Of a stretch of DNA of 64,000 bases, positions 11,513-19,554 are shown piece by piece (the stretch's first letter is position 1; the number at the start of each line of letters is the position of its first letter). The position numbers were made by a program, and so were the translations under genes. Below the pieces are notes generated by a model. That model did no database searches and had not been told where the DNA came from. It saw nothing but the letters and a program-made list of their open reading frames with translations. Where the stretch lies: the NCBI GenBank assembly GCA_963827065.1, contig CAWGZM010000007.1:248001-312000 (forward strand), in the 5' to 3' direction. Source of the DNA: JACVRW01 sp963827065. GTDB lineage: Bacteria > Actinomycetota > Thermoleophilia > Solirubrobacterales > Thermoleophilaceae.

Positions 11513-11521
11513 TCAGGTCAC

Positions 11522-12481
11522 CTAGCCCGCCGGCTCGACGATCGGCTGCGGCGGGCTGTCCGAGGCCCGTATAAGCGACGGCGGCCCGCGCTCGGGCAGC
11601 GGGATCTCGATGCGGTCGAAGTCGCGCGGCACGACCACGTTGTCGAAGGCCGCGCGGGCCTCGTCCCGGATCTGGCCGCCGGCGTAGCGCGGCGAGATGT
11701 GCGTCAGCGCCAGCATCTCGACGCCGGCCGCCGCCGCGAGCGCGCCGGCGCCGGCCGCGGTCGAGTGGCGCGTCTCGCGAGCGCGCTCGGCGTCCTCGTC
11801 CAAGAAGGTGGCCTCGTGAACGAGCAGGTCGGCCTCCCATGCCACGAGCCGGGTCATGTCGCAGGGGGCTGTGTCCCCCGTGATGACGACCTTGCGGCCA
11901 CGGCGCTCCTCCCCCATCACCTGCTCGGGCCGCACCCCGCCGACCGTCTCGCCGCGCTGTAGGCGCCCGAAGTCGGGCCCCGGCGTGACGCCCAGCTCGC
12001 GCGCGCGCTCGGGGTCGAATACGCCCGGGCGCGGGTGCTCGACGAACGCGTAGCCGAGTCCCGGACCGCCGTGGTCGACCTCGAACGCCGCGATCCGGTA
12101 GCCGTCGCGCTCCAGCTCCTCGTTGGGCTCGAGCTCGACGAGCGTGATCGGGAACGTGACCCGCCCGATCACCGGCCGCAGCAGGTCGAACAGGCGCCGC
12201 AGACCGCGTGGCCCGAACACGGTCAGCTCGCGCTCGCGCTGGCGCAGCGTGAACGTCTTCAGCATGCCGGGCAGCCCGAGGACGTGGTCGGCGTGGAAGT
12301 GAGTGACCAGAAGCTCCTCGAGCTCCACCAGGCCCACCGAGCGCATCAGCTGCCGCTGCGTGCCCTCGCCGCAGTCGACCAGCAGGCGATCGCCGCCCCG
12401 CCGCACGAGCGTGGCCGGCAGGCCGCGGCGCGGACTCGGTGACGAGCCGGCCGTGCCGAGAAAGAGGACGTCGAGGTCCAT
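11522..12481 (-). CDS. rnz: Ribonuclease Z (tRNA 3' processing endonuclease)
   Basis: Zinc metallo-beta-lactamase-fold endonuclease that trims the 3' ends of tRNA precursors. The N-terminus MDLDVLFLGTAGSSPSPRRG matches the family opening. The metal-binding THFHADHVLGLPG, ITGDTAPCD with the bridging Asp, LLVHEATFLDED and LTHISPRY are all in their usual order. The 319 residues fit the long bacterial RNase Z form. It precedes a small phosphodiesterase gene on the same strand. Confidence 0.94.
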   Translation of the reverse strand: MDLDVLFLGTAGSSPSPRRGLPATLVRRGGDRLLVDCGEGTQRQLMRSVGLVELEELLVTHFHADHVLGLPGMLKTFTLRQRERELTVFGPRGLRRLFDLLRPVIGRVTFPITLVELEPNEELERDGYRIAAFEVDHGGPGLGYAFVEHPRPGVFDPERARELGVTPGPDFGRLQRGETVGGVRPEQVMGEERRGRKVVITGDTAPCDMTRLVAWEADLLVHEATFLDEDAERARETRHSTAAGAGALAAAAGVEMLALTHISPRYAGGQIRDEARAAFDNVVVPRDFDRIEIPLPERGPPSLIRASDSPPQPIVEPAG

Positions 12482-12502
12482 GCGCTGCCCTATGTTGAAG
12501 GG

Positions 12503-12994
12503 TCAGAGCTCGACGAGCTCGAACTGCAGCCGGCCGCCCTCGACGCGCGCCATCCCCATCGTGTGGCGCGGGGCGCGGCGGCGCTCAGTCGGACTGCCCG
12601 GGTTGAAGATCTGAAAGCCGTCCTCGGCCTGCTCGTGGAGCGGCAGGTGCGAATGACCGAACACGAGCGCCTGAGCGCGCTCGCCGAAGCGGGCCTGCAT
12701 GCGTGAGAGCCGGCCGGCGCGCGGCCCGGCATCGTGCAGCATCGCGATCCGGGCGCCGTCCGCCTCGACGACGCGCTCCGCCGGCAACAGGCGCCGGAGC
12801 TCCGCGCTGTCGACGTTGCCGTGGACGCCCATGACCGGAGGGCCGATCGCCTCCAGCTCGCGCAGCACCGCGGCGGTCGAGAAGTCGCCCGCGTGGAGCA
12901 ACAGGTCGGCGGCGGCGATCCGGCGCACGCACTCCTCAGGGAGCCTGCGTGCCCCTCGCGGCAGGTGGGTGTCGGAGACGACGGCGATGCGCAT
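12503..12994 (-). CDS. YfcE/MJ0936-family metallophosphodiesterase
   Basis: A 163-residue calcineurin-like phosphoesterase. The two-metal ligands are in canonical order: Asp and His in VSDTHLP, Asp in HAGDF, Asn in HGNVD, His in LHDAG and GHSHLPL near the C-terminus. The family hydrolyses phosphodiesters such as bis-pNPP; the natural substrate is mostly unknown. It lies upstream of rnz on the same strand (21-base gap), with a 23-base divergent spacer to the dehydrogenase gene. Confidence 0.9.
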   Translation of the reverse strand: MRIAVVSDTHLPRGARRLPEECVRRIAAADLLLHAGDFSTAAVLRELEAIGPPVMGVHGNVDSAELRRLLPAERVVEADGARIAMLHDAGPRAGRLSRMQARFGERAQALVFGHSHLPLHEQAEDGFQIFNPGSPTERRRAPRHTMGMARVEGGRLQFELVEL

Positions 12995-13002
12995 ACCGGC
13001 AT

Positions 13003-13008
13003 TAGGCT
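13003..13008 (+). promoter_or_regulatory. Possible -10 box for a leaderless dehydrogenase transcript
   Basis: TAGGCT fits the actinobacterial TAnnnT -10 pattern and ends nine bases before the ATG at 13018. That position would place the transcription start at or near the start codon. The divergent spacer is only 23 bases and holds no ribosome-binding site for the forward gene. Weak, pattern-only call. Confidence 0.35.
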
Positions 13009-13017
13009 TCCCCGCAC

Positions 13018-14070
13018 ATGCGCGCGCTTACCGTGGTGCCGCTGAAGGCAGGGTCGGCGTCCGTCGTGGACGTCGACGAGCCGGCGCCCGGCCCGGCTGA
13101 GCTCCTGGTCGACGGGCTCGCGCTCGGCGTCTGCGGCACCGACCGCGAGATCGCAGCCGGGGAGTACGGCTGGGCCCCGCCCGGGCGTGAGCGACTCGTG
13201 CTCGGTCACGAGTCGCTCGGCCGCGTGCGACAGGCGCCGGAGGGAAGCGGCTTCGCCGAGGGCGACCTCGTCGTCGGCGTCGTCCGGCGTCCTGACCCCG
13301 AGCCCTGCGGAGCCTGCGCCCACGGCGAGTTCGACATGTGTCGCAACGGCCTCTACACCGAGCGCGGAATCAAGGAGATCGACGGGTACGGGTCCGAGCG
13401 CTGGACCGTCGAGTGCGACTACGCGGTCAAGCTCGACCCCGGCCTGGACGAGGTCGGCGTGCTGATGGAGCCGACGACCATCCTCGCCAAAGCCTGGGAC
13501 CACATCGACCGGATCGGCAGCCGAGCCTGGTTCGCTCCCGAGCGCGCGCTGGTCACCGGCGCAGGGACGATCGGCCTGCTGGCCGCGCTGCTCGGAACCC
13601 AGCGCGGCCTCGACGTGCATGTTCTCGACCGCGTCGAGGACGGTCCGAAGCCCGAGCTCGTCCACGCCCTCGGAGCCACCTACCACACCAGCGACGTCGA
13701 GACGATCGAGAAGATCGCGCCTCCCGAAGTGGTGATCGAAGCTACGGGTGTGCCTCAGCTTGTGTTCGACGTGATGCAGCACAACGCCAAGGCGGCCGTC
13801 GTGTGCCTGACCGGCGTGTCGCCGACCGGCAGGGACATCAGCGTCGACGCCGGCCAGCTCGGGCGCGATCTCGTGCTCGAGAACGACGTCATCTTCGGCT
13901 CCGTCAACGCCAACCTGGCCCACTACGAGCTGGCCGAGCGGGCCCTTGCGAGCGCGGACCGCGGCTGGCTCGAGAGCATGATCACTCGCCGCGTGCCGCT
14001 CGAGCGCTTCGAGGAGGCGCTCGACTCGCGCGACGACGACGTTAAGGTGGTCCTCGACCTGCAGTCGTGA
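13018..14070 (+). CDS. Zinc-dependent glucose 1-dehydrogenase-like MDR enzyme
   Basis: Medium-chain alcohol dehydrogenase family member, 350 residues, resembling archaeal-type NAD(P)-dependent glucose dehydrogenases that oxidise aldoses to lactones. The catalytic-zinc ligands fall in GVCGTDREI and LGHESLGRV. A structural-zinc-like cluster is seen in PCGACAHGEFDMC. The GAGTIGLLAA Rossmann loop precedes DVHVLDRVEDGPK, and the C-terminal GSVNANLAHYELAERAL motif is typical of this subgroup. It is a single gene, divergent from the phosphodiesterase and followed 34 bases later by a tRNA. Sugar specificity is inferred from family resemblance. Confidence 0.85.
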   Translation: MRALTVVPLKAGSASVVDVDEPAPGPAELLVDGLALGVCGTDREIAAGEYGWAPPGRERLVLGHESLGRVRQAPEGSGFAEGDLVVGVVRRPDPEPCGACAHGEFDMCRNGLYTERGIKEIDGYGSERWTVECDYAVKLDPGLDEVGVLMEPTTILAKAWDHIDRIGSRAWFAPERALVTGAGTIGLLAALLGTQRGLDVHVLDRVEDGPKPELVHALGATYHTSDVETIEKIAPPEVVIEATGVPQLVFDVMQHNAKAAVVCLTGVSPTGRDISVDAGQLGRDLVLENDVIFGSVNANLAHYELAERALASADRGWLESMITRRVPLERFEEALDSRDDDVKVVLDLQS

Positions 14071-14104
14071 CGCACACTCGCGGCGATGTAGCCTTGGCTT
14101 TCCG

Positions 14105-14177
<73 letters not shown>

Positions 14178-14508
14178 TGCCAGGAGCCCGTTCGGCGAGC
14201 GGCTTCGTGCGTGGTCAAGTCCTAGTTGTTGTCCGCTCGGCGTTCGCTTGGAAGCGCCTGTGGAAGTGTTTGGCCTTCTCCGGATCTGCCGGGGAAGTGG
14301 CAGGCCGCGATTGTGAACGCAGAGCAGACCCAGCCGAAGCGGCGGGTCGTCAGGGGCGACTAACACACTGGGCCGTCGCTGCAGACGCACTGCTAACGAC
14401 CGACTCGAGTGGACGCGGGGCAGTGGCTGTGCCGCGGAAGCGATGGCAAGCTGTCCGTACGCGATCTCGCTCCTTGGCGATCGTGGAGCGAGCGAAAGGG
14501 AAGCAGCG
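14178..14508 (+). other. Intergenic stretch downstream of tRNA-Arg
   Basis: About 330 bases with no convincing gene on either strand. It marks the beginning of a gene-poor accessory stretch. I see no integrase and no second copy of the tRNA 3' end in the window. The last 20 bases contain a purine-rich AAAGGGAAGC that serves as ribosome-binding site for the cupin gene. Confidence 0.6.
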
Positions 14509-14973
14509 ATGGTGGACGCGTTTGCAGTACCGAGTCGACAGGGCGAGGCGCGCTGGTGGCTCGGTGCCTTGGCCGTGATCAAGGCCACGGCGGCAGACAC
14601 CGGCGGACACCTGACGGTGTTGGACGTGACCGACCCCCCTGGTGTCGAAGCGCCGCTCCACGTTCATCACAAGGAAGACGAGGCCTTCTGGGTCCTCGAG
14701 GGTGACGTGACATTCGAGGTCGGGGGAATGACGATTCAGGCGGGTGCCGGCGACTTTGTCTTCGGCCCGCGCGATGTCCCCCACCGCTACAAGGTCGGCG
14801 ACTCAGGTTCCCGGATGCTCTTCATGCTCACCCCCGGCGGCTTCGAGGACCTGGTGAGGGCGACAAGCGACCCGGCCCCCAGCCGCACGCTCCCCGCGGC
14901 CGACCATCCGATGCCCGACGAGGAACAGATGATGGCCGCACAAGCCGCCGCCGGCTGCACGCCGGTCCGCTGA
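14509..14973 (+). CDS. Cupin-domain protein
   Basis: A 154-residue single-domain cupin. Motif 1 is PLHVHHKEDEAFWVLEGDVTF, with the His-His-Glu metal ligands. Motif 2 is AGAGDFVFGPRDVPHRYKVG, with the last His ligand. The C-terminal tail (MPDEEQMMAAQAAAGCTPVR) resembles quercetin-dioxygenase-like cupins. Substrate unknown. ATG 14509 has a good AAGGGAAG Shine-Dalgarno; an earlier in-frame ATG at 14443 is less likely. It stands alone downstream of the tRNA. Confidence 0.88.
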   Translation: MVDAFAVPSRQGEARWWLGALAVIKATAADTGGHLTVLDVTDPPGVEAPLHVHHKEDEAFWVLEGDVTFEVGGMTIQAGAGDFVFGPRDVPHRYKVGDSGSRMLFMLTPGGFEDLVRATSDPAPSRTLPAADHPMPDEEQMMAAQAAAGCTPVR

Positions 14974-15007
14974 AGCTAGCCACCGACCAAACTGCCCGCG
15001 CGCTTCT

Positions 15008-15023
15008 GCTTCCCATGCAAGGC
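15008..15023 (+). repeat. Dispersed GCTT-CATG-AAGC-like motif, copy 1
   Basis: GCTTCCCATGCAAGGC. The 13 bases GCTTCCCATGCAA recur exactly at 16643, and looser versions are at 18028-18042 and 18110-18126. All four lie in intergenic DNA of the gene-poor island. The motif is partly palindromic (GCTT...AAGC). Confidence 0.4.
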
Positions 15024-15128
15024 GGTAGCGGGCTGCGGACTAGCGGTTTTCGTCCCCTGCGATAGCGCGGGGCGTCGCCAGTTGCGCCGTGCTCGTCACG
15101 CAAAGCAGCAGTGGGATCCTGACGCAAC

Positions 15129-16439
15129 CTAGGCGACCCAATGCGGCGCGACGGCACCGAGCGTGAGCCGCTCGGGCCGGACGCCCAGTGCGTGACCGGC
15201 CGCCCTGAGTCCCGAGCCAAACGCGGCGTGCACCGTCCCGCAGGACTCCGCGACCGTGGCCTCGCCCGCCAGCAGCAGGCGGCCTGAGACGGGCTCCGCC
15301 AAGCGACGCATGTCGTCAACGCTGGCCCCGACTGGGACGTAACTGTACGAGCCAAGCGCCCATGGATCCCCGGTCCAGTCTGTGACAAGCGTTTCGTCTG
15401 GATCGGGCACGGACCCGAACATCTTGCGGAGGATTTCGAGCGCGGGTCCGACCCGCTGCTGAGCCGGGAGCTCGGCGAGGCCAGGTGCGACCGAAGGGTT
15501 GTAGAAGCCGACCAGAGTGGGCGATCCGACGTGACGGCTGAAGTCGAACCACGCCGGAAAGGCTCGATCGTCGGCGACGTGGGTGATCTGCCAAACCGAC
15601 TCGGGCCAGAACCGCTTCGGGAAGCGCATTGCCACCTTCTCCAGCGTCCCCATCGCCAGCCGCTCCACCGCCAGGGCATGGCCGCCGCCCAACGGCGGGT
15701 CGAAGGCAACCGATCCATCCTGCAGCACGCCGAGCGGCACCGTGACTATCACTCGATCGCCCTCGAACGACCCGCCATCAGCGTGAACGACTACCTCGAG
15801 GCCACCGTGCTCGATACGGGAGACGGGGGCGCCGAGCCGCACGTCGAGCCCAGCAGACAGTCGCTCGAGAAGCATGCGATACCCGCCGGTAGGGACCAGG
15901 TTCCCGCCGCCGCCCTCCTCGTAAGCGGCGGCTCCGGCCAGCGAGATGCGGTCCGGGGGCGCGGCGTACACCAAGCCGCCTTCGAACCACAGGAGTCCGA
16001 ACCTCGCCAACTCGCCGGCGCGACCGTCGAGCACGCGATCGGCGAGGAACCACTCCACTCCATCAACGAAGCGATCGCTGCCCGAGAGACCGGCCAGCGC
16101 TTCAGCAGGGTCCCAGTCGGCCATCACGGCAGCCGTGAGCGCCGTGGCGTCCGGGGCGCCTACCCAGCCGTTCGCCCAGACCGCCATCCGCGAGTAAGAG
16201 GGCCCGTCGTTCCAAGCCTCGATCCCTCCTGCTTCGAGGGCCTCGGCTACAGGGTTCCCGACCGGCCCTTCGACCCATGACCCTCCGAGGTCGATTACAC
16301 CGGGTCCGAACGGGACGGTCCAGGTCCGCCCGCCGATCCGATCGCGGGCCTCGAGCACGACAACCTCGGCCCCTGCACAACTTGCGGCATTAGCAGCCGT
16401 CAGCCCAGCCATTCCGGCTCCGACGACGATCACACGCAT
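15129..16439 (-). CDS. Flavin monoamine oxidase family protein
   Basis: A 436-residue FAD amine oxidase. The N-terminal dinucleotide-binding motif VVGAGMAGLTAANAASCAGA leads into VVVLEARDRIGGRTWT, which binds FAD. The C-terminal LLLAGEATVAESCGTVHAAF and GSGLRAAGHAL form the second FAD-contact region of monoamine and polyamine oxidases. Such enzymes oxidise amines to aldehydes, releasing ammonia and hydrogen peroxide; the substrate cannot be read from sequence. I chose ATG 16439 because the Rossmann motif starts at once; the frame is open 27 codons further upstream. Single gene in the island. Confidence 0.9.
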   Translation of the reverse strand: MRVIVVGAGMAGLTAANAASCAGAEVVVLEARDRIGGRTWTVPFGPGVIDLGGSWVEGPVGNPVAEALEAGGIEAWNDGPSYSRMAVWANGWVGAPDATALTAAVMADWDPAEALAGLSGSDRFVDGVEWFLADRVLDGRAGELARFGLLWFEGGLVYAAPPDRISLAGAAAYEEGGGGNLVPTGGYRMLLERLSAGLDVRLGAPVSRIEHGGLEVVVHADGGSFEGDRVIVTVPLGVLQDGSVAFDPPLGGGHALAVERLAMGTLEKVAMRFPKRFWPESVWQITHVADDRAFPAWFDFSRHVGSPTLVGFYNPSVAPGLAELPAQQRVGPALEILRKMFGSVPDPDETLVTDWTGDPWALGSYSYVPVGASVDDMRRLAEPVSGRLLLAGEATVAESCGTVHAAFGSGLRAAGHALGVRPERLTLGAVAPHWVA

Positions 16440-16642
16440 GTCGGGCGAGACTAGCCTGGCGGAGTGAGCCGCGTCGCCACCCAGCCGCTCACGTGCCGGG
16501 CCGCTCGCGCGTTTCGTCACGCCAACCAGTTGCGGACTCTCCGGGTGAACCGCCCCGAGCTTCGTCCGCTATGCGGATGCAAGCCGGGGCACCTCGAGAA
16601 CGCTGCTTGCGCTTTCTCGCGTGGATGCGAAAGCGCGCTATC

Positions 16643-16658
16643 GCTTCCCATGCAAAGC
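16643..16658 (+). repeat. Dispersed GCTT-CATG-AAGC motif, copy 2
   Basis: GCTTCCCATGCAAAGC, with GCTT and AAGC as inverted ends. It shares 13 consecutive bases with the copy at 15008. Function unknown; could be a regulator site or the end of a small miniature element. Confidence 0.4.
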
Positions 16659-16818
16659 AACAGTCCGACCACCGCTGTCCTTTGAGGGCCCCGGGACTGT
16701 TCGATCTAGGCTCTGCCAATGGCGAGCGCCGAACTGAGCCGCCGGGTTGGGAACGGGTCGGCCACCCCGCTCTCCGAGGACGGTTTGCGAGCAAGGCCCG
16801 GGCCGCTGTACGGTTCCG

Positions 16819-16881
16819 CTATCCGGGGATGTTGCGGGGATCGTTCCCGTTGTGAGTCCTTCTCGCGGATGCGTCCGGCCC
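16819..16881 (-). pseudogene. Decayed DUF2188 C-terminal fragment, copy 1
   Basis: The minus strand encodes GRIREKDS, then after a one-base frameshift NGNDPRNIPG and a stop at 16819-16821. Both pieces match the C-terminus of the small DUF2188 family (pattern GRIxEKDSYGNDP). There is no start and no N-terminal half; a terminator-like hairpin replaces the upstream part. It is clearly broken and paralogous to the fragment at 17116-17271. Confidence 0.65.
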
Positions 16882-16887
16882 AGGAAA

Positions 16888-16917
16888 CGCCGTCCCTACG
16901 GCCCTGAAAGGACGGCG
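16888..16917 (-). repeat. Terminator-like hairpin upstream of the DUF2188 fragment
   Basis: CGCCGTCC and GGACGGCG form a perfect eight-base inverted repeat around a 14-base loop. On the minus strand it is followed by TTTCC, as is the similar hairpin at 17064-17084. Confidence 0.5.
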
Positions 16918-17063
16918 CTCCCCAGCCGGGGAAGGACTCAACCCAGGTGACCTCCCCCACGGGGCCAGACCGGGAGCCACTTCGCTAAGCGAACGTAGGC
17001 ACGGTGCGGTTGGCCGTCAAGCCCGCCTCGGTGGAAGAGGCCGCATCTAGGGCGGAAAGGAAA

Positions 17064-17084
17064 CGCCGCCCGAGCGGGACGGCG
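17064..17084 (-). terminator. Possible terminator after the second DUF2188 fragment
   Basis: Minus-strand CGCCG...CGGCG hairpin with an 11-base loop, followed by TTTCCTTT. It lies about 30 bases past the stop of the DUF2188 fragment at 17116, a natural place for a terminator. Confidence 0.5.
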
Positions 17085-17115
17085 CTTCCAGGGGAACTAG
17101 GCCAGTAAGTCGGGT

Positions 17116-17271
17116 CTACCCGGGAATGTCGCGCGGGTCACGGCCGTGCGAGTCCTTCTCGCGGATACGCCCGTCCTTGCCGTGAATCACCAGTTCGCTG
17201 TTCTGGTCTTCCGCCAGCCCGCGACCCTGCTTGATGGCTTCCTCCTGGTGTTTCGCGGGTCGAGCGTTCCT
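17116..17271 (-). pseudogene. DUF2188 protein fragment, copy 2, N-terminus missing
   Basis: An open stretch of about 50 codons reads KHQEEAIKQGRGLAEDQ, then SELVIHGKDGRIREKDSHG and DPRDIPG-stop, the C-terminal two thirds of a DUF2188-like protein. It is bounded upstream by an in-frame TGA (17272-17274) and has no ATG, GTG or TTG at a plausible start, so the N-terminal strand region is lost. The function of the family is not known. Confidence 0.65.
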
Positions 17272-17336
17272 TCATCCGGAGATGCGGGGCGGAGTTTCGC
17301 TGGGAACCCCGCCCGCCGAGAAGGTCAGCCTGCCGA

Positions 17337-17858
17337 TCAGCACCCTACGCGGGCTGCCCGCGCCTCCTTCGCCTTGCCCTTGAGCGTCAGGTTGCCGATG
17401 TAGGCGATCTTGACTCCGTTCTTCGTAGGGGTATCCACGAAGGTGAGCACACCGCTCGCGCCGGCGAAGTCACCGGTCCCGCTTACGACGGGATGCCAGC
17501 AAGCGCCCCAGACCAACGAGGACGGGTCCTCCGACCTGAACAACGCCCAGTACTCCAAGGTGAACGACAGCGTCCCGCTTGGGTCGCCCTTGCACGAGTG
17601 GTCGCGACCGCGGTTGAGACACCCACGGAACTTTTCGGTCCCCGTGGCATAGAAGTACGGAGACTGGCCAGGCGGGGCTTCCTGGAACGACGTGATCGTC
17701 CAGCGCCCGATGAGGCTCCCGCGCATCTTGTAGATGCCCTCGTCCTCATTCACCGCCACCTGCTCGCCGGACAGCCGGTAGGTGGTCTTCGCACTCGCCG
17801 AGGCGGCCAGCAATGCCCACCCAAGTAATGCAGTGACCAGCACGGCAAACATCTTCAT
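17337..17858 (-). CDS. Secreted barrel protein resembling allene-oxide-cyclase-like domains
   Basis: A 173-residue protein with a clear Sec signal peptide (MKMFAVLVTALLGWALLAASASA, cleavage near residue 24). The mature part is beta-rich and has the GTGDFAGASGVLTF motif and the final YIGNLTLKGK strand seen in allene-oxide-cyclase-barrel-like bacterial exported proteins. Four Cys in the mature part (two around residues 80-90, one in GACWHP, one at the C-terminus) could form disulfides outside the cell. No enzymatic role can be assigned. It stands alone in the island with a good AAAGGAGTG Shine-Dalgarno. Confidence 0.75.
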   Translation of the reverse strand: MKMFAVLVTALLGWALLAASASAKTTYRLSGEQVAVNEDEGIYKMRGSLIGRWTITSFQEAPPGQSPYFYATGTEKFRGCLNRGRDHSCKGDPSGTLSFTLEYWALFRSEDPSSLVWGACWHPVVSGTGDFAGASGVLTFVDTPTKNGVKIAYIGNLTLKGKAKEARAARVGC

Positions 17859-18356
17859 CGGACACTCCTTTCGGCCGAGTCCAGTGCCCTATGTACTGCG
17901 TGGCCTACACCCCGGGCGAGGCCAGGTCAAGTGGGGGCCAGGCACGGGGGGACGGTCACCGGGGCACGAGGCGCGACCGAGAGAACGCCGGCTGGGTCGG
18001 CGCGACAGCGCCAGCACCCTGCTTCCCGCTTCCATGCGAGGCAGCACTCCGCCTCGAGTTGCGCTTTGCGGGATGAGCGACAGCCGTGTCGGTGGTGGGC
18101 TCCGCTTTCGCTTTCCATGCCCAAGCGGGACTCCCACGCCGCGTGCGGCGGAGCAAGGCACCATCCAGCCGCCCTGCCGACCCCAGACGCGAAGGTCGAT
18201 ACAGGCGTGGGGACGGCGGTTTGGCGGCCAGCAGCGCCGGCTCCCGCCGTGCCGAGCTAATCTCGGGGCCGTGCCGCGCCAGCAAACAGGCCGCTACGGC
18301 AGAGCCCTCGGCGTGAACCTGCCCGCTGCTCGCCGTCGAGTCAGGGGCGAAGGACG
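17859..18356 (+). other. Intergenic stretch without a recognisable gene
   Basis: About 500 bases. The only structure I see is two more loose copies of the dispersed motif (18028-18042 and 18110-18126). The open frames here have no protein-like composition. Confidence 0.55.
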
Positions 18357-18527
18357 GTGAGACCGGGGTCACGGTGGCCGATCTGGCTCTTGCGCGCCCT
18401 CGTCCTCATCAGCATCGCGGCCCTGATCGCCATCGGCAACGTGGTCGGCCCCGTGGTCGTCGGCGGTTGGTGGCTCCTGGTTGAGCTGCGACGGCGGCGG
18501 CGCGATTCCGGTGCGGAGCTGCAGTGA
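18357..18527 (+). CDS. Small single-pass membrane protein
   Basis: GTG 18357 opens a 56-codon frame: VRPGSRWPIWLLRALVLISI, then AALIAIGNVVGPVVVGGWWL and LVELRRRRRDSGAELQ-stop. There is one long hydrophobic segment (about residues 9-42) between a short basic N-terminus and a strongly basic RRRRR tail, so positive-inside points to a cytoplasmic C-terminus or a hairpin. A GAAGGACG ribosome-binding site stands directly before the GTG. It ends two bases from the convergent cupin gene. Function unknown. Confidence 0.6.
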   Translation: MRPGSRWPIWLLRALVLISIAALIAIGNVVGPVVVGGWWLLVELRRRRRDSGAELQ

Positions 18528-18529
18528 GC

Positions 18530-18901
18530 TCAGGCCGACGCGCCCGCCCCGGACGTGATGTGCTCGATCACGCGGCGGAACTCCTCGGTCGGCGAGAAGT
18601 CGACGTAGTCCGAGTCCTCGATCGCCTCCGGGGCGTGGCCGGGTCCCCAGTAGAAGGCCTGGCCCGCGACGAACTCCTGCGGTCCGTTCGTCGTGTGCAT
18701 GCGCACGCGACCCTTGATCATGTAGCCCCAGTGCGGGCAGGGGCAGAGGTCGTCGGGCAGGCCCTTCGTCGCCGGGCGCAGGTCTGCGCCGGCGGGCAGG
18801 TGCACGAATCCCACTGACAGGCCCTCCTCGTCGCGCAGGCGCACCTCGACGCCGTCGCCCTCGATCACGATCGGTACCTCTTCGCGCGGAATCGAATGCA
18901 T
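18530..18901 (-). CDS. Cupin-like small protein
   Basis: A 123-residue beta-barrel protein of the cupin type: CPCPHWGYMIKGRVRMHTTNG followed by EFVAGQAFYWGPGHAPEAIED. The metal-ligand positions are only partly conserved (HWGY in place of HxH), so metal binding is uncertain. ATG 18901 has an AGAGGCG upstream purine stretch. It is divergent from the DUF4326 gene (76 bases) and unlike the 14.5-kb cupin in sequence. Role unknown. Confidence 0.8.
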   Translation of the reverse strand: MHSIPREEVPIVIEGDGVEVRLRDEEGLSVGFVHLPAGADLRPATKGLPDDLCPCPHWGYMIKGRVRMHTTNGPQEFVAGQAFYWGPGHAPEAIEDSDYVDFSPTEEFRRVIEHITSGAGASA

Positions 18902-18977
18902 GCTTCGCCTCTTGCCGGGGTCTACCTGGAGGCGTGAATCCACGGGCAACAGTTGTGCCGTCAGAGTGCACGGTGAC

Positions 18978-19253
18978 ATGAGCCATCCACTTCGAGTGCG
19001 GCGCAAGGGCATGCGCGCCCCTCTGAACGGCGCCGTGCTCGTCACGCGCGGGACACGCTGGGGCAACCCCTTCAGGATCGAGGAATATGGCCGCGCGGAG
19101 GCGCTGCGGCGCTACGAGCAGGAATACCTGCCATCACATCCGGAGCTGCTCGCCCAGCTGCCCGAGCTGCGCGGCAAGCGGCTCGCCTGCTACTGCTCGC
19201 TCGACGAGCCCTGCCACGCGGATATCCTGGCGCGCCTCGCGAACGACGACTGA
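18978..19253 (+). CDS. DUF4326 domain protein
   Basis: A 91-residue protein. The family signature is clear: VTRGTRWGNPFRIEEYG, YEQEYLPSHPELLAQLPELRGKRLACYC and PCHADILARLAN, with conserved Cys and His (CYCSLDEPCHAD) typical of DUF4326, which occurs in phages and many bacteria. Molecular function is unknown. ATG 18978 follows GTGAC; there is no strong Shine-Dalgarno. Convergent with the sulfur-carrier gene, eight bases away. Confidence 0.88.
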   Translation: MSHPLRVRRKGMRAPLNGAVLVTRGTRWGNPFRIEEYGRAEALRRYEQEYLPSHPELLAQLPELRGKRLACYCSLDEPCHADILARLANDD

Positions 19254-19261
19254 CCGGTGGC

Positions 19262-19540
19262 TCAGCCGCCGCCGGCGACGGCCGGGAGGATCGTCACCTC
19301 GTCGCCGTCCTCGACACCGGTGTCGAGGCCGTCGAGGAAGCGGATGTCCTCGCCGCCGACGTAGACGTTGACGAAGCGGCGCAGGTCGCCGTCCTCGGCA
19401 ATTCGCTCACGCAGGCCGTCGTAGCGGTCGTAGAGGCCGTCGAGGACCTCGCCGACCGTCGTCGCGCCGTCGACCGAGGTCTCCGAGTCGCCGCTCGTGA
19501 CACTCCGAAGCTGGCTTGGGATCTTCACCGTGACCGCCAT
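19262..19540 (-). CDS. MoaD/ThiS-like sulfur carrier protein
   Basis: A 92-residue ubiquitin-fold protein ending in GGG; the C-terminal Gly-Gly is the site of thiocarboxylate formation. The middle reads TVGEVLDGLYDRYDGLRERI, then RFVNVYVGGEDIRFLDGLDT and GDEVTILPAVAGG, as in the CysO/MoaD90 type that donates sulfur for amino-acid synthesis. It is 14 bases after thrC and in the same SAM-riboswitch-controlled transcript. I infer a role in sulfur amino-acid metabolism; molybdopterin synthesis is the alternative, but no moaE lies nearby. Confidence 0.9.
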   Translation of the reverse strand: MAVTVKIPSQLRSVTSGDSETSVDGATTVGEVLDGLYDRYDGLRERIAEDGDLRRFVNVYVGGEDIRFLDGLDTGVEDGDEVTILPAVAGGG

Positions 19541-19554
19541 CGGGATCGGGCAGA

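Larger units (their letters stand above)
16440..17115 (-). other. Gene-poor stretch with decayed fragments and hairpins
   Basis: About 680 bases with no intact gene. It holds one copy of the short dispersed motif (16643-16658), a frameshifted DUF2188 C-terminal fragment (16819-16881) and two related GC-rich hairpins (16888-16917 and 17064-17084). The pattern looks like a scar from repeated rearrangement. Confidence 0.55.
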
